Part shown: in pieces, positions 7,229 through 15,131 of the stretch
How positions within the stretch are numbered: the first letter of the stretch is position 1
How the letters are laid out: every line of letters begins with the position of its first letter
Assembly: GCA_012514505.1 (NCBI GenBank)
Contig: JAAZAD010000112.1
Span: 1-33,704, forward strand
DNA from: Rhodococcus sp. (in: high G+C Gram-positive bacteria)
GTDB taxonomy: Bacteria > Actinomycetota > Actinomycetes > Mycobacteriales > Mycobacteriaceae
Direction of reading: 5' to 3'
Length of the DNA stretch: 33,704 nucleotides
The notes under the pieces: model-generated
Database searches by the model: none
What the model was told of the DNA's origin: nothing
What the model saw: the letters and a program-made list of their open reading frames with translations, nothing else
Translations under genes and position numbers: made by a program

Positions 7229-7699
7229 TCAGGACAGTGCTGCCGCGTTCACGAGGCCGATGGCAAAGAGGCTCGCGCCGACCGCCCAGGCGGCACCGCA
7301 CATCTTTTGCTCGTTCACCAGGGACGTGAGACGACCCGGCAGAAGGACATTCATCAGACTCAGTGCGATCGCCTGCAAGACCACACCGAACAGCCCGTAC
7401 ACGAGCGAATCAGCCAATCCCTGAGCAACGCCGTCCGAGCTGGTCAGGATCGCGGTAACAACGATGACGGCGAGCGCCAGGTGGTTTGCACCCAAGAGAA
7501 TGGCGGCATTCGGATTCTTGTCGACGTACACCTGATGGCGCAGGTTCCCCGGAGTGAGGACGTCGAGCACGAGGAAGCCGATGGCCAGGACAGCCACACC
7601 GACGACGAAGAACGCCAGAGTTCCGCCCATGCCGATGAGGAGGAGGCCCGGATCGACCCGGCCGATCTCGGTGTCTTGAGCCGAAACGATGATGCTCAC
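7229..7699 (-). CDS. DUF350 integral membrane protein
   Basis: A 156-residue membrane protein with about four transmembrane segments: GLLLIGMGGTLAFFVVGVAVLAIGF; ILLGANHLALAVIVVTAIL; a segment around GLADSLVYGLFGVVLQAIAL; and a last one around AAWAVGASLFAIGLVNAAAL. The DUF350 family is short, polytopic and of unknown function, and travels with polyamine- or ATP-grasp-type enzymes and DUF4178 proteins. Translation starts at GTG with GGAG 8 nt upstream. It sits 32 bp after the DUF4247 gene and 7 bp before the SpeE-like gene. A partnership with the SpeE membrane domain is inferred from this arrangement. Confidence 0.85.
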   Translation of the reverse strand: MSIIVSAQDTEIGRVDPGLLLIGMGGTLAFFVVGVAVLAIGFLVLDVLTPGNLRHQVYVDKNPNAAILLGANHLALAVIVVTAILTSSDGVAQGLADSLVYGLFGVVLQAIALSLMNVLLPGRLTSLVNEQKMCGAAWAVGASLFAIGLVNAAALS

Positions 7700-7731
7700 A
7701 AGTCATGCTCCGTTCGAGTTGGTGTCGCTGA

Positions 7732-8151
7732 TCATTTGGCCCAGCCGGATCCGCCGCTGCCACCTGCTGCTCCGGCTGGCGAGTGCGGGTTGAATCCGGG
7801 TCCCAGGAAGATGAAGGCACCGCCACGGTAACCGCCGTCGATGTCTTCGACTCGGACGGTGCTGCCACCGCCGGCCGCCGCGGACACGATCACGATGTCG
7901 TCGTTGTAGCGCAGATACTCGCTGCCACCGTCCTGCTCCCGCGCGTCCGGCCGCTTCGCATCTGCGATGGCGGCAGCAGTCGTGCCGACGGGGTCCTTCG
8001 AGTGATACGTGTCGGTGTCGCCCTGGCTGCTCTGGTGCTGGTAGTTGTCACGGATGTAGTCGTGCGCCTGACTTCCGCACGCAGACGTGAGAAGCAGAAC
8101 GAATGCCGCCATGATGACGGCCGCTACGGCTCGCACGGGTCGACGTTTCAC
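7732..8151 (-). CDS. DUF4247-type lipoprotein
   Basis: A 139-residue exported lipoprotein. With the GTG start at 8151, the sequence opens with a basic n-region (VKRRPVR), a hydrophobic core and the lipobox LTSAC, so Cys25 would be lipidated. An Arg/Asp/Tyr-rich region follows (DYIRDNY). The C-terminus is Gly/Ser/Ala-rich (AGAAGGSGGSGWAK) after RGGAFIFLGPGF. The start is set by the 4-bp GTGA overlap with the upstream DUF2617 gene, because a longer open frame upstream would overlap that gene heavily. The match to DUF4247 rests on the lipoprotein architecture, the RVEDIDGGYRGGAF block and the operon context. Function unknown. Confidence 0.78.
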   Translation of the reverse strand: MKRRPVRAVAAVIMAAFVLLLTSACGSQAHDYIRDNYQHQSSQGDTDTYHSKDPVGTTAAAIADAKRPDAREQDGGSEYLRYNDDIVIVSAAAGGGSTVRVEDIDGGYRGGAFIFLGPGFNPHSPAGAAGGSGGSGWAK

Positions 8152-8654
8152 GGCTGCCACCTGCTTCGTGTCGTCACAATTTCCCCACCCTCGTTGTTCG
8201 GGTACAGGTGCCAGGTCTGCCAGGCCCATCCCGAAGGATCCATCTGCTGCGCAGTCAATGCCGTCAGCGCCGTTCGATCACCTGGAAACTGACCGCAAAT
8301 CCAGGCTGCATCGTCCTCTGCATTCCCGCGCAACCAGGTGGCAGATTTGTCGAACTCCGCGCGGTCCACGCGGACCACCTCGGACTCGAAATGATAATTG
8401 CCCGATTGCTCGAGTGGAGGAAGGATCTTCCCGCCGATACTCGTCGCATCGCACGAAACCTGCTCGGTGAGGGTGTCCCGGTCGACGTACGCGGTCACCA
8501 CGTGGGACGCGCCCAGGACACCGAGCCGCACCCCCGCCGAACCGTTCTCGATGCACAGTTCTGCGAGAGCGGGGGGCGCCGCGGCGTTCACCACGAGGCC
8601 GAGCGCATCGGCTTCGACGTCGCGGGGTGCGACGTCGAGCACATGAAGACTCAT
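8148..8654 (-). CDS. DUF2617 family protein
   Basis: A 168-residue soluble protein. Recognisable points are the N-terminal MSLHVLDVAPRDV, the repeated theme of short strands (RLGVLGASHVVTAYVD, QVSCDATS) and a C-terminal region with WAWQTWHLYPNNEGGEIVTTRSRW. These fit DUF2617, a small family without a known activity found almost only in actinobacteria. The gene overlaps its neighbours by 4 bp on both sides (ATGA with DUF4178 and GTGA with DUF4247), so it is tightly coupled in translation. No signal peptide, membrane segment or obvious catalytic motif is visible. It probably acts on the cytosolic side of the system. Confidence 0.78.
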   Translation of the reverse strand: MSLHVLDVAPRDVEADALGLVVNAAAPPALAELCIENGSAGVRLGVLGASHVVTAYVDRDTLTEQVSCDATSIGGKILPPLEQSGNYHFESEVVRVDRAEFDKSATWLRGNAEDDAAWICGQFPGDRTALTALTAQQMDPSGWAWQTWHLYPNNEGGEIVTTRSRWQP

Positions 8655-9247
8655 TCCGGCGGCCCGGAATGGATCACCTGCAACTCACCGCGAGTCACGG
8701 CGCGACCAGTGGATACCTCCCACGACTGGGTGCGAGCCCACCGCTCGAAGGCGAGCAGGCCGGTCTTGTCGGCTGTCTGGTAGTCCGCGTAGTCGACGGT
8801 TCCGGTGGCCGGCGTACCCGTTGTTCCTTCGGCCTTGTAGTTCGCGGTTCCGCGTTCGATCTGTCGGTGCACCTTGTCGTCGAGGATCACGTCACCAGCG
8901 GGTTCGAGTCCGGTGCCCTCACGCCGCGTCCACAGCGTCATCTCCAGCTCGCCCTCGTCGTCCTCGACCGTCAGCCAGCGGCGGCCGGTGGAGCCGTCGA
9001 GCAGGTGTTCGTGCCACACGCTCCCGCCTTCCTCCAGGGCGATGGTGCCGCGCACGACGTGATCGATCCCTGCGTAGGTGACGATGTCGCCGACACCGAT
9101 CTTGTGCGGGTCGTACACCTCCGGGTAGTCGGCGAGGGGGTCGACGCGTCCGGGGCGCTCCTTCTTCGTCGATCGTCCGCGCAGGGCGAACACGACGATT
9201 CCTGCGATGACGACGATGATCAACAACACCAACAACAGCTCGGTCAA
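8651..9247 (-). CDS. DUF4178 protein with N-terminal membrane anchor
   Basis: First gene of the SpeE-like operon. The 198-residue product starts with one transmembrane helix (LLLVLLIIVVIAGIVVFAL) and a short basic stretch. A soluble beta-rich DUF4178 domain follows, with IGVGDIVTYAGIDHVVRGTIAL, then HLLDG, RRWLTVEDDEGELEMTLW, and later KVHRQIERGTANYKAEG. The pattern 'G D x V x Y x G x x x x V R G T' is the usual DUF4178 opening. Translation starts at TTG, supported by AGGAG 6 nt upstream. The next gene overlaps by ATGA. The domain is of unknown biochemical role and is repeatedly found beside DUF350 and SpeE-like proteins. Confidence 0.82.
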   Translation of the reverse strand: MTELLLVLLIIVVIAGIVVFALRGRSTKKERPGRVDPLADYPEVYDPHKIGVGDIVTYAGIDHVVRGTIALEEGGSVWHEHLLDGSTGRRWLTVEDDEGELEMTLWTRREGTGLEPAGDVILDDKVHRQIERGTANYKAEGTTGTPATGTVDYADYQTADKTGLLAFERWARTQSWEVSTGRAVTRGELQVIHSGPPE

Positions 9248-9539
9248 GAGTCACTCCTGGTCGATGGGTTCCGCGGGTGAGACGGATGCGAGCCCAGCCT
9301 ACTGGTTGGGGTCGGCGCCCCCACGTCCCGATGCGCCAACCCACCGCCATTGCGGTAAGGCAACCCTGAGTCCTTTTTGCCCGCGTTCGCAGGTGGCGCC
9401 GCCCGCGATACAGGGACGAGTTGACGGACGCCACACATGACGGTCACCACGATCGGTCCAGGTTGACCATTCGGTGCGGAGAAGAGGCCTAGTCTGATTT
9501 CTGTCGCCGATACCCAGACAGAAAGGCGGTCGCCCGCGC
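9248..9539. other. divergent intergenic region between the DUF4178 operon and the DUF3533 gene
   Basis: 292 bp that must hold two outward-facing promoters. On the minus side the Shine-Dalgarno AGGAG lies at about 9254-9258. On the plus side TAGTCT (9490-9495) and TTGACC (9463-9468) look promoter-like but are 21 bp apart, too far for one standard promoter. At 9351-9369 there is a partial, imperfect match to a DtxR/IdeR iron box. No gene seen. Confidence 0.35.
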
Positions 9540-10901
9540 ATGGTCGACTTGACGAAGCCGCGGAAGTATTCCCTGCGCAACCCTCTTTTTTGGCTTGCGC
9601 CGCTCGCCCTGGTCGGATTCATCATGACCCTGCTAGGCGGCCTCTACATCGGGGGCATGATCGATCCGGTCAAGAATCTCAACCACTTTCCGATTGCGTT
9701 GGTCAACAACGACGTCGGCGACACACTCCCCAATTCGGATCCGCCCGAGTACCGCAACTTCGGCGACGAGGTGGCCGCCGGTCTCGTGGAGGGACTCGAT
9801 CCGGACGATTTCGACATCAGGCAGATCAGCACCGCCCAAGCGCGGGAGCAGATGAGCGACGGCGAGTTGTACGGCGCAATCACCATTCCCAGTGATTTCA
9901 CCAAACGGCTGATGATTCTGGCACAGGCCGGCGTCGTTCCCGGTGATGTGGAACAGCCGATGGTCACCGTCACGACCAACCCGCGCGCGGGGACGGTCGC
10001 GGCAAACATCGTCGACCAAGTGGGTGAGCGCGCGTTCGATCAGGTCAACGACCGGGTGGGCGAGCAGCTGACGAAGATGGTGACCGACACACTGGCAGCG
10101 ACCGCACCGGATCTGAAGTTGTCCGGAGCGACCAGCATTCTGTTCGCGAACCCGATCGACGTGCATACGGTCCAATACAATCCGCTGCCCGGAGGCACCG
10201 GATTGGGACTCTCCGCCTTCTACTACGCACTATTGCTGATTCTTGCGGGATTCACCGGTGCCACGATCATCAACATTCTCGTAGACGGGATGCTGGGATT
10301 CACGCCCACCGAAGTCGGTCCGCTGTTCATCCACAACGAGAACGCAGGTTACAGCCGTCTGGAGACCGTCCTGATCAAGTGGCTGGTCGTGTTCTTGATG
10401 GCGCTCATCGTTTCGGGGATCTATCTCGGTGTAGGAATCTGGCTCGGAATGCCGGTGAGCAATCCGCTCGCCTTGTGGCTGTTCGGTGTCCTGGGCATCA
10501 CCGCGGTCGGAGTCACCTCTATTTCGGTGATGGCGGTTTTCGGCAACCTCGGCCTTCTGATCAACTTGCTCGTCTTCATCGTGTTCGGTCTGCCATCGTC
10601 GGGAGGGACCATCCCGATCGAGGCGACCCCTCCCTTCTTCGGCTGGCTGGCCGATTTCATTCCGATGCACCAGCTGTACTTGGGAGTTCGGGCCATCCTC
10701 TTCTTCAATGCGGATGGTGACGCTGGCCTGTTCCACGCAATTTGGGTGACCGTGCTGGGATTGCTGGTGGGTCTTCTGCTGGGTGGAATCAGCACCTGGA
10801 TCTACGATCGCCACGGCCTCGAACGTGAGCAGTGGAGAAATACCGAGGATTCGGAGAAGGACGACGAGCCTGGCACGGACGAGGAGCCTGCGAAAGCGTG
10901 A
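9540..10901 (+). CDS. DUF3533 / YhgE-Pip-like ABC-2-type membrane protein
   Basis: A 453-residue membrane protein with the architecture of the YhgE/Pip/SNG1 group. It has one N-terminal transmembrane helix (about 17-40), a large extracytoplasmic domain (about 45-215) starting PIALVNNDVGDTL, then about five C-terminal helices (AFYYALLLILAGFTGATIINI; KWLVVFLMALIVSGIYLGVGIWL; ALWLFGVLGITAVGVTSISVMAVFG; LLINLLVFIVFGLP; WVTVLGLLVGLLLGG). The tail is short and acidic. FGLPSSGGTIPIEATPPFFGWLADFIPMHQ is a characteristic loop. There is no nucleotide-binding domain, so it is not a self-sufficient ABC exporter. The gene overlaps the downstream polymerase gene (GTGA), an odd pairing with no evident functional link. 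Export or envelope function is inferred. Confidence 0.82.
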   Translation: MVDLTKPRKYSLRNPLFWLAPLALVGFIMTLLGGLYIGGMIDPVKNLNHFPIALVNNDVGDTLPNSDPPEYRNFGDEVAAGLVEGLDPDDFDIRQISTAQAREQMSDGELYGAITIPSDFTKRLMILAQAGVVPGDVEQPMVTVTTNPRAGTVAANIVDQVGERAFDQVNDRVGEQLTKMVTDTLAATAPDLKLSGATSILFANPIDVHTVQYNPLPGGTGLGLSAFYYALLLILAGFTGATIINILVDGMLGFTPTEVGPLFIHNENAGYSRLETVLIKWLVVFLMALIVSGIYLGVGIWLGMPVSNPLALWLFGVLGITAVGVTSISVMAVFGNLGLLINLLVFIVFGLPSSGGTIPIEATPPFFGWLADFIPMHQLYLGVRAILFFNADGDAGLFHAIWVTVLGLLVGLLLGGISTWIYDRHGLEREQWRNTEDSEKDDEPGTDEEPAKA

Positions 10902-12472
10902 GAATCGCAGTGGTGCCGTCCGATACGTCGGGCACTGCAGGCGTGACCATTCGCCTCGACGAGGACGGAACCCCCGTCGCGCCGCCCGACCGTTGGCACG
11001 ATCTCACGGAAGCCGTCCGCAGCACGGAATCCGGAGAGCGTCCCCGATGGGTCTGGTCGTCGACCACCACCGTGTATCCACGCTTGTTGCGGCAAGGCGT
11101 GCGGGTGCTCCGCTGCCACGACCTGGCATCGACGGGAGCGATCCTGAACATGCGCGACGGGGTACCCACCGATGCCCTCGCGGATCACGTGGACGAACGG
11201 CCGGGACTGTTCGACGCGACTCCGGCCGTGGATCCGGTCGAGGTCGTCACCGAGTTCGCCGAGCAGACCAGCCGGATCCGTGCGAACGGTCCTGGTGAAC
11301 GCCGACGGTTGGAACTTCTCGTCGCAGCCGAATCCGCAGGCACGCTGGCAGCCGCCGAGATGAGCCACGACGGCCTTCCGTTCTCCGCACAGGCGCACCT
11401 CGATTTCCTCGAGGAGTCATTGGGCCCGCGTCCCACTGGATACGAACTGCCGGTTCGCATTCAACGACTCGTCGATGAGATCAGTGCCGCGTTCGGAAGA
11501 CCGGTCAACCCCTCATCGCATCCCGACATCATCGACGCCTTCCGCCGTCACGGCATCGAGCTGACCTCCACCCGTGCCCACGTCATCCGCGACGTCGACC
11601 ATCCGGCAGTGCCGCTGCTGCTGGCGCACCGGGACCTGTCGAAGCTGTACAGCACCAACGGTTGGACGTGGCTGGACGACTGGGTGCACGGCAACAGATT
11701 TCGTCCGGTGTACGTCCCCGGCGGCGTGGTGTCCGGACGGTGGGCCAGTCGCGGCGGTGGCGCCCTGCAAATTCCCAAAGCACTCCGATCGAGCGTCGTC
11801 GCCGACCCCGGACATACGTTCGTCATTGCCGATGCCGGCCAACTCGAGCCGCGCATTCTTGCGACCATGTCGGGGGACCCGAGAATGGTCGCGGCGGCAG
11901 GAACCGACGATCTGTATGCGCCGGTCGCAGCCGAAGCGTTCGGCGGCGACCGGGCCAAAGCCAAGGTGGCGATCCTCGGCGTCCTGTACGGGGCCACCTC
12001 CGGTGATTCCAGGGCACTGCTCGCTCTGTTGCGCAAGCGATTCCCGCAGGCCGTGCAGTACGTCGAACAGGCGGCAACGGCGGGAGAGACAGGCGAGGTC
12101 GTCCACTCCTGGCTCGGCCGCGCCTGCCCGCCGGTATCGGATTCCTGGTCGAACGGCGACGCCGGTGCCGACCATGACAAGATCGCCCGGGCCAGAGGCC
12201 GGTTCACTCGTAACTTCGTCGTACAGGCCACCGCATCCGAGTGGGCTGCGTGCCTCCTCGCGGATCTACGCCAGCGCCTCGCCTCGGAACCGGAGAGCGA
12301 ACTCGTCTTCTTTCAGCACGACGAAGTAGTGGTGCACACGCGCAGTCCGGAATCGGCGGCCGCCCACATCAAGGCGGCCGCCGAGTTGGCAACGACGCTC
12401 CTGTTCGGCGATACCCGCGTTCGGTTCCCCATGGAAACTGTGGTGCGTGACTGCTACGCGGATGCGAAGTGA
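10898..12472 (+). CDS. family A DNA polymerase-like protein ('bifunctional 3'-5' exonuclease/DNA polymerase')
   Basis: A 524-residue Pol I-type polymerase lacking the 5' nuclease. Thumb/palm signatures are ELLVAAESAG followed by AAEMSHDGLPF (about 139-162), then motif A ADAGQLEPR (Asp312, Glu317, Arg319), motif B around KAKVAILGVLYG (Lys356, Tyr364) and motif C FFQHDEVVVH (His474, Asp475, Glu476). Both metal-binding carboxylates and the Glu that limits ribonucleotide entry are kept. Motif A departs from the usual DYSQIELR by having Ala-Gly for Tyr-Ser and Pro for Leu. The ~130-residue N-terminus shows no DxE exonuclease motif, so proofreading is doubtful. Start is GTG 10898, overlapping the previous stop. 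Relatives of this length are common in actinomycetes. Confidence 0.85.
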   Translation: MRIAVVPSDTSGTAGVTIRLDEDGTPVAPPDRWHDLTEAVRSTESGERPRWVWSSTTTVYPRLLRQGVRVLRCHDLASTGAILNMRDGVPTDALADHVDERPGLFDATPAVDPVEVVTEFAEQTSRIRANGPGERRRLELLVAAESAGTLAAAEMSHDGLPFSAQAHLDFLEESLGPRPTGYELPVRIQRLVDEISAAFGRPVNPSSHPDIIDAFRRHGIELTSTRAHVIRDVDHPAVPLLLAHRDLSKLYSTNGWTWLDDWVHGNRFRPVYVPGGVVSGRWASRGGGALQIPKALRSSVVADPGHTFVIADAGQLEPRILATMSGDPRMVAAAGTDDLYAPVAAEAFGGDRAKAKVAILGVLYGATSGDSRALLALLRKRFPQAVQYVEQAATAGETGEVVHSWLGRACPPVSDSWSNGDAGADHDKIARARGRFTRNFVVQATASEWAACLLADLRQRLASEPESELVFFQHDEVVVHTRSPESAAAHIKAAAELATTLLFGDTRVRFPMETVVRDCYADAK

Positions 12473-12476
12473 TCGC

Positions 12477-13277
12477 TCAGCGACCCGTCCATTTCGGTTC
12501 TCTCTTCTCGGCGAATGCGGTGGGACCTTCGATCGCGTCCTGGCTGGCGAACACGATGCCCAATGCCGACTTGTTGAGTTCCTCCCAGATCGGCTCGTCC
12601 CATTCCGAACCGTATGCGGCCGACCGGTGAATCACCCGTTTGCTCTGCTGCACCGACAGCGGAGCATTGGCCGCGATCGTCTCGGCCAGCTGCAGCGCCA
12701 CCTCCAGGGAGGTTCCGGCGGGCGCGATCCGGTTGACCAAACCCCACTGGAGCGCGGTCTCGGCCGGCATGTGTTCACCGGTCAACGCAGCCTCGAGCGC
12801 GATCTTCAGCGGAATCTGACGCGGCAACCGCATCACACCACCCGCTGCCGCGAAGAGACCACGCTTCACTTCGGGCAGACCCAATTTCGCGTTCTCGTCG
12901 ATAACAGCGAGATCGCTCGCCAGTACGAGTTCGGTGCCACCACCGAGCGCAAAGCCGTTAACCGCTGCGATCACCGGCGTATCGACGTAATGACGCACCA
13001 TGCCGCCGAATCCCCATTCGGGGTGACCGACTGGGTTGATGTCCTGGCCTGACGCAATGGCCTTCAGGTCGGCGCCCGCACAGAATCCGCGTCCGTTGCC
13101 CGTGAGGACGATGGCGCGCACCTCCGGATCGTTGTCGCACTCCTCCAGTCGGCTTCCGAGTGCGGTGGCAAGTTCGGAATTGACGGCGTTCATCGCCTCG
13201 GGACGATTGAGGGTGATGACCGCGACGTTCCCACGACGCTCCAGCAAGACCACATCGTTCGGGTTGGAATCTGCCAC
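12477..13277 (-). CDS. crotonase / enoyl-CoA hydratase family protein
   Basis: A 266-residue crotonase-fold enzyme, probably adding water to a 2-enoyl-CoA. Present are the opening VAVITLNRPEAMNAV, the oxyanion-hole segment GNGRGFCAGADL (61-71), NGFALGGGTELVLASD with Glu116, and GLPEVKRGLF with Glu136. These glutamates align with the two catalytic residues of rat enoyl-CoA hydratase (Glu144, Glu164), so hydratase activity is plausible. The C-terminal helix is normal (SQDAIEGPTAFAEKREPKW). Start is GTG 13277, with GGAG 5 nt upstream. It is the last gene of the catabolic array. It converges on the polymerase gene with only a 4-bp gap, so no independent terminator fits between them. Confidence 0.92.
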   Translation of the reverse strand: MADSNPNDVVLLERRGNVAVITLNRPEAMNAVNSELATALGSRLEECDNDPEVRAIVLTGNGRGFCAGADLKAIASGQDINPVGHPEWGFGGMVRHYVDTPVIAAVNGFALGGGTELVLASDLAVIDENAKLGLPEVKRGLFAAAGGVMRLPRQIPLKIALEAALTGEHMPAETALQWGLVNRIAPAGTSLEVALQLAETIAANAPLSVQQSKRVIHRSAAYGSEWDEPIWEELNKSALGIVFASQDAIEGPTAFAEKREPKWTGR

Positions 13278-13317
13278 GACTACTCCTTCGAGACTGCTCG
13301 GTTACCACTCTTCTTAC

Positions 13318-14301
13318 TCAGGGCTGAAAAACTACGCGTCCCACGGTCGATCCGTCACCGAGACGGCCAACTCCGTCCGCAACCTCCGAAAACGCCAGTC
13401 GCTCACTGACCAGCGGCTTCACCTGACCGGCGTAGGCAAGACGCGTCAGTTCCTCGTGGCAGTCGGATATCGCCTGCTGGTTGTACGCCTTGTAGAGGCC
13501 CCAGTGCAGCCCGATGATCGAGTAATTCTTGATCAGTGCGTGATTGAGCCCGGGTGTGGGGATGGTTCCTCCGGCGAAGCCGATCACCAGAATCCGTCCT
13601 TCGAATGCAATGCATTTGGTGGACTTGGTGTACGTGTCGCCGCCGACGGGGTCGTAGATCACGTCGGCCCCACGGCCTCCGGTGAACTCCTTCACGATGG
13701 GGACGAAGTCCTCGCTGTGACGGTCGATCACCAGGTCCGCGCCGAGTCGACGGCAATACTCCGCCTTTTCCGGTCCGCCGACCACTCCGATCACGGTCGC
13801 CCCGGCAGCTTTGCCCAGTTGCACGGCCGAACTACCGACACCTCCCGCAGCCGCGTGCACCAGCAGCGTTTCACCAGGCTTCAGTTGGGTGCGACGATGC
13901 AGCGCAAACCAACTCGTCTGATACCCGATACTCAAGGTCGACGCCTCGGCATCGTCCAATGCGGTGGGAGCGGGAAAGACATTGGCTTCGGCCATCACCG
14001 TCTGCTCGGCAAACCCACCCAACGGCAGGTTCGGGTTTCCGATCACCCGGTCACCCACGGCGAAGCGGCTCACCCCGTCGCCGACGGCCAGCACTTCGCC
14101 GCACAACTCGACGCCGGGCGTGAACGGTAGGGGCGGCTTGATCTGGTAGTCGCCCCTGCACAACAACACATCCGGGAAGTTCGCCGGCGTTGCAAGCGTT
14201 CGCACCAGGAGTTCTCCGGCGCCGGGAGTCGGGTCGGGGATCTCTTCCAGCTTCAGTACATCGCGGGGTTCACCGAGTTCGTTGACGCGCCATGCCTTCA
14301 C
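13318..14301 (-). CDS. NADPH:quinone oxidoreductase-type MDR protein
   Basis: A 327-residue zinc-independent medium-chain dehydrogenase/reductase. Visible features: N-terminal VKAWRVNELGEPRDVLKLEE, TPGVELCGEVLAVGDGVSRFAVGDRVIG (about 61-88), nucleotide-binding AAAGGVGSSAVQLGKAAGATVIGV (150-173), DVIYDPVGGDTY and a C-terminal GRVVFQP. The structural and catalytic zinc ligands of alcohol dehydrogenases are missing. The substrate is unknown, possibly a 2-enoyl thioester or a quinone. I place the start at GTG 14301, where TCAGGAG ends 5 nt upstream. The open frame runs on far upstream into the neighbouring SDR gene and that part is not real. It lies between the crotonase and FabG-like genes, 38-40 bp from each. 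Confidence 0.9.
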   Translation of the reverse strand: MKAWRVNELGEPRDVLKLEEIPDPTPGAGELLVRTLATPANFPDVLLCRGDYQIKPPLPFTPGVELCGEVLAVGDGVSRFAVGDRVIGNPNLPLGGFAEQTVMAEANVFPAPTALDDAEASTLSIGYQTSWFALHRRTQLKPGETLLVHAAAGGVGSSAVQLGKAAGATVIGVVGGPEKAEYCRRLGADLVIDRHSEDFVPIVKEFTGGRGADVIYDPVGGDTYTKSTKCIAFEGRILVIGFAGGTIPTPGLNHALIKNYSIIGLHWGLYKAYNQQAISDCHEELTRLAYAGQVKPLVSERLAFSEVADGVGRLGDGSTVGRVVFQP

Positions 14302-14339
14302 AATTTCTCCTGAGTCTCTCGTAAGTCGTGACTTGTCCG

Positions 14340-15098
14340 TCAGTCCTGAGGTCCACCGGCGACGTACACGACCTGGCCGGATACGAACCCGGCACCTTCG
14401 CTGGCGAAGAACGAAGCGGTGTGTGCGATGTCCTCGGGTTGTCCGACCCGGTTCACCGGAATCTGCGAAGCGGCTGCCGCTTTGAACTCCTCGAAGTCCG
14501 CGCCCACACGTTGCGCGGTGGCCGCGGTCATCTCGGTCTCGATGAAACCCGGCGCGATCGCGTTCGCCGTGACACCGAACTTTCCGAGCTCGAAAGCGAG
14601 GGTCTTGGTGAAGCCCTGCATGCCCGCTTTCGCTGCCGAGTAGTTCACCTGCCCACGGTTCCCGAGGGCCGACGTGCTGGACATGTTCACGATGCGTCCG
14701 AACTTGGCTTCCACCATGTACTTCTGCACCGCGCGGGACATCAGGAACGCTCCGCGCAGGTGCACGCCCATGACCTGATCCCAGTCGTCGACGCTCATCT
14801 TGAAGAGGAGGTTGTCGCGCAGGATGCCGGCGTTGTTGACGAGGATCGTGGGTGCCCCCAGTTCGGTGGCTACGCGCTCGACCGCGGCAGCAACCGACGC
14901 CTCGTCCGCGACGTCGGCGCCCACGGCGATCGCCTGACCGCCGGCCGAGGTGATCGCCTCCACGGTCGCGGCGCACGCTGCTTCGTCCAAGTCGAGCACC
15001 GCAACGGCGTAGCCGTCGTCGGCAAACCGCTTGGCAACGGCGGCACCGATCCCGCGCGCCGAACCCGTCACGATGGCAGTCTTACGTTCCTTGCCCAC
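14340..15098 (-). CDS. SDR, 3-oxoacyl-ACP reductase FabG-like
   Basis: A 252-residue classical short-chain dehydrogenase. The cofactor motif TGSARGIG (11-18) is followed by LDLD at the end of strand 2, which suggests NAD(H) preference. Further motifs are NNAG (88-91), the catalytic Ser near 140 in VNMSSTSAL, and Tyr153/Lys157 in YSAAK. The C-terminal GQVVYVAGG is standard. The sequence is FabG-like, but context argues for a role in the catabolic array, for example oxidising a 3-hydroxyacyl-CoA, rather than in fatty acid synthesis. Start GTG 15098 follows AGGAGG with 4-5 nt spacing. The acyl-CoA dehydrogenase gene lies 33 bp upstream. Confidence 0.9.
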   Translation of the reverse strand: MGKERKTAIVTGSARGIGAAVAKRFADDGYAVAVLDLDEAACAATVEAITSAGGQAIAVGADVADEASVAAAVERVATELGAPTILVNNAGILRDNLLFKMSVDDWDQVMGVHLRGAFLMSRAVQKYMVEAKFGRIVNMSSTSALGNRGQVNYSAAKAGMQGFTKTLAFELGKFGVTANAIAPGFIETEMTAATAQRVGADFEEFKAAAASQIPVNRVGQPEDIAHTASFFASEGAGFVSGQVVYVAGGPQD

Positions 15099-15131
15099 AA
15101 GTCCTCCTAGATGAATCGACGATCGGTTCCA

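Noticed and set aside
9351..9369. Partial match to a DtxR/IdeR iron box in the DUF4178/DUF3533 intergenic region
   Set aside because: By eye about 13 of 19 positions fit the consensus, but key arm bases are wrong and the palindrome is poor. Chance matches of this quality are expected.
12473..12476. Terminator between the converging polymerase and crotonase genes
   Set aside because: Only 4 bp separate the stop codons, so any terminator would have to lie inside a coding region and I see no clear hairpin.
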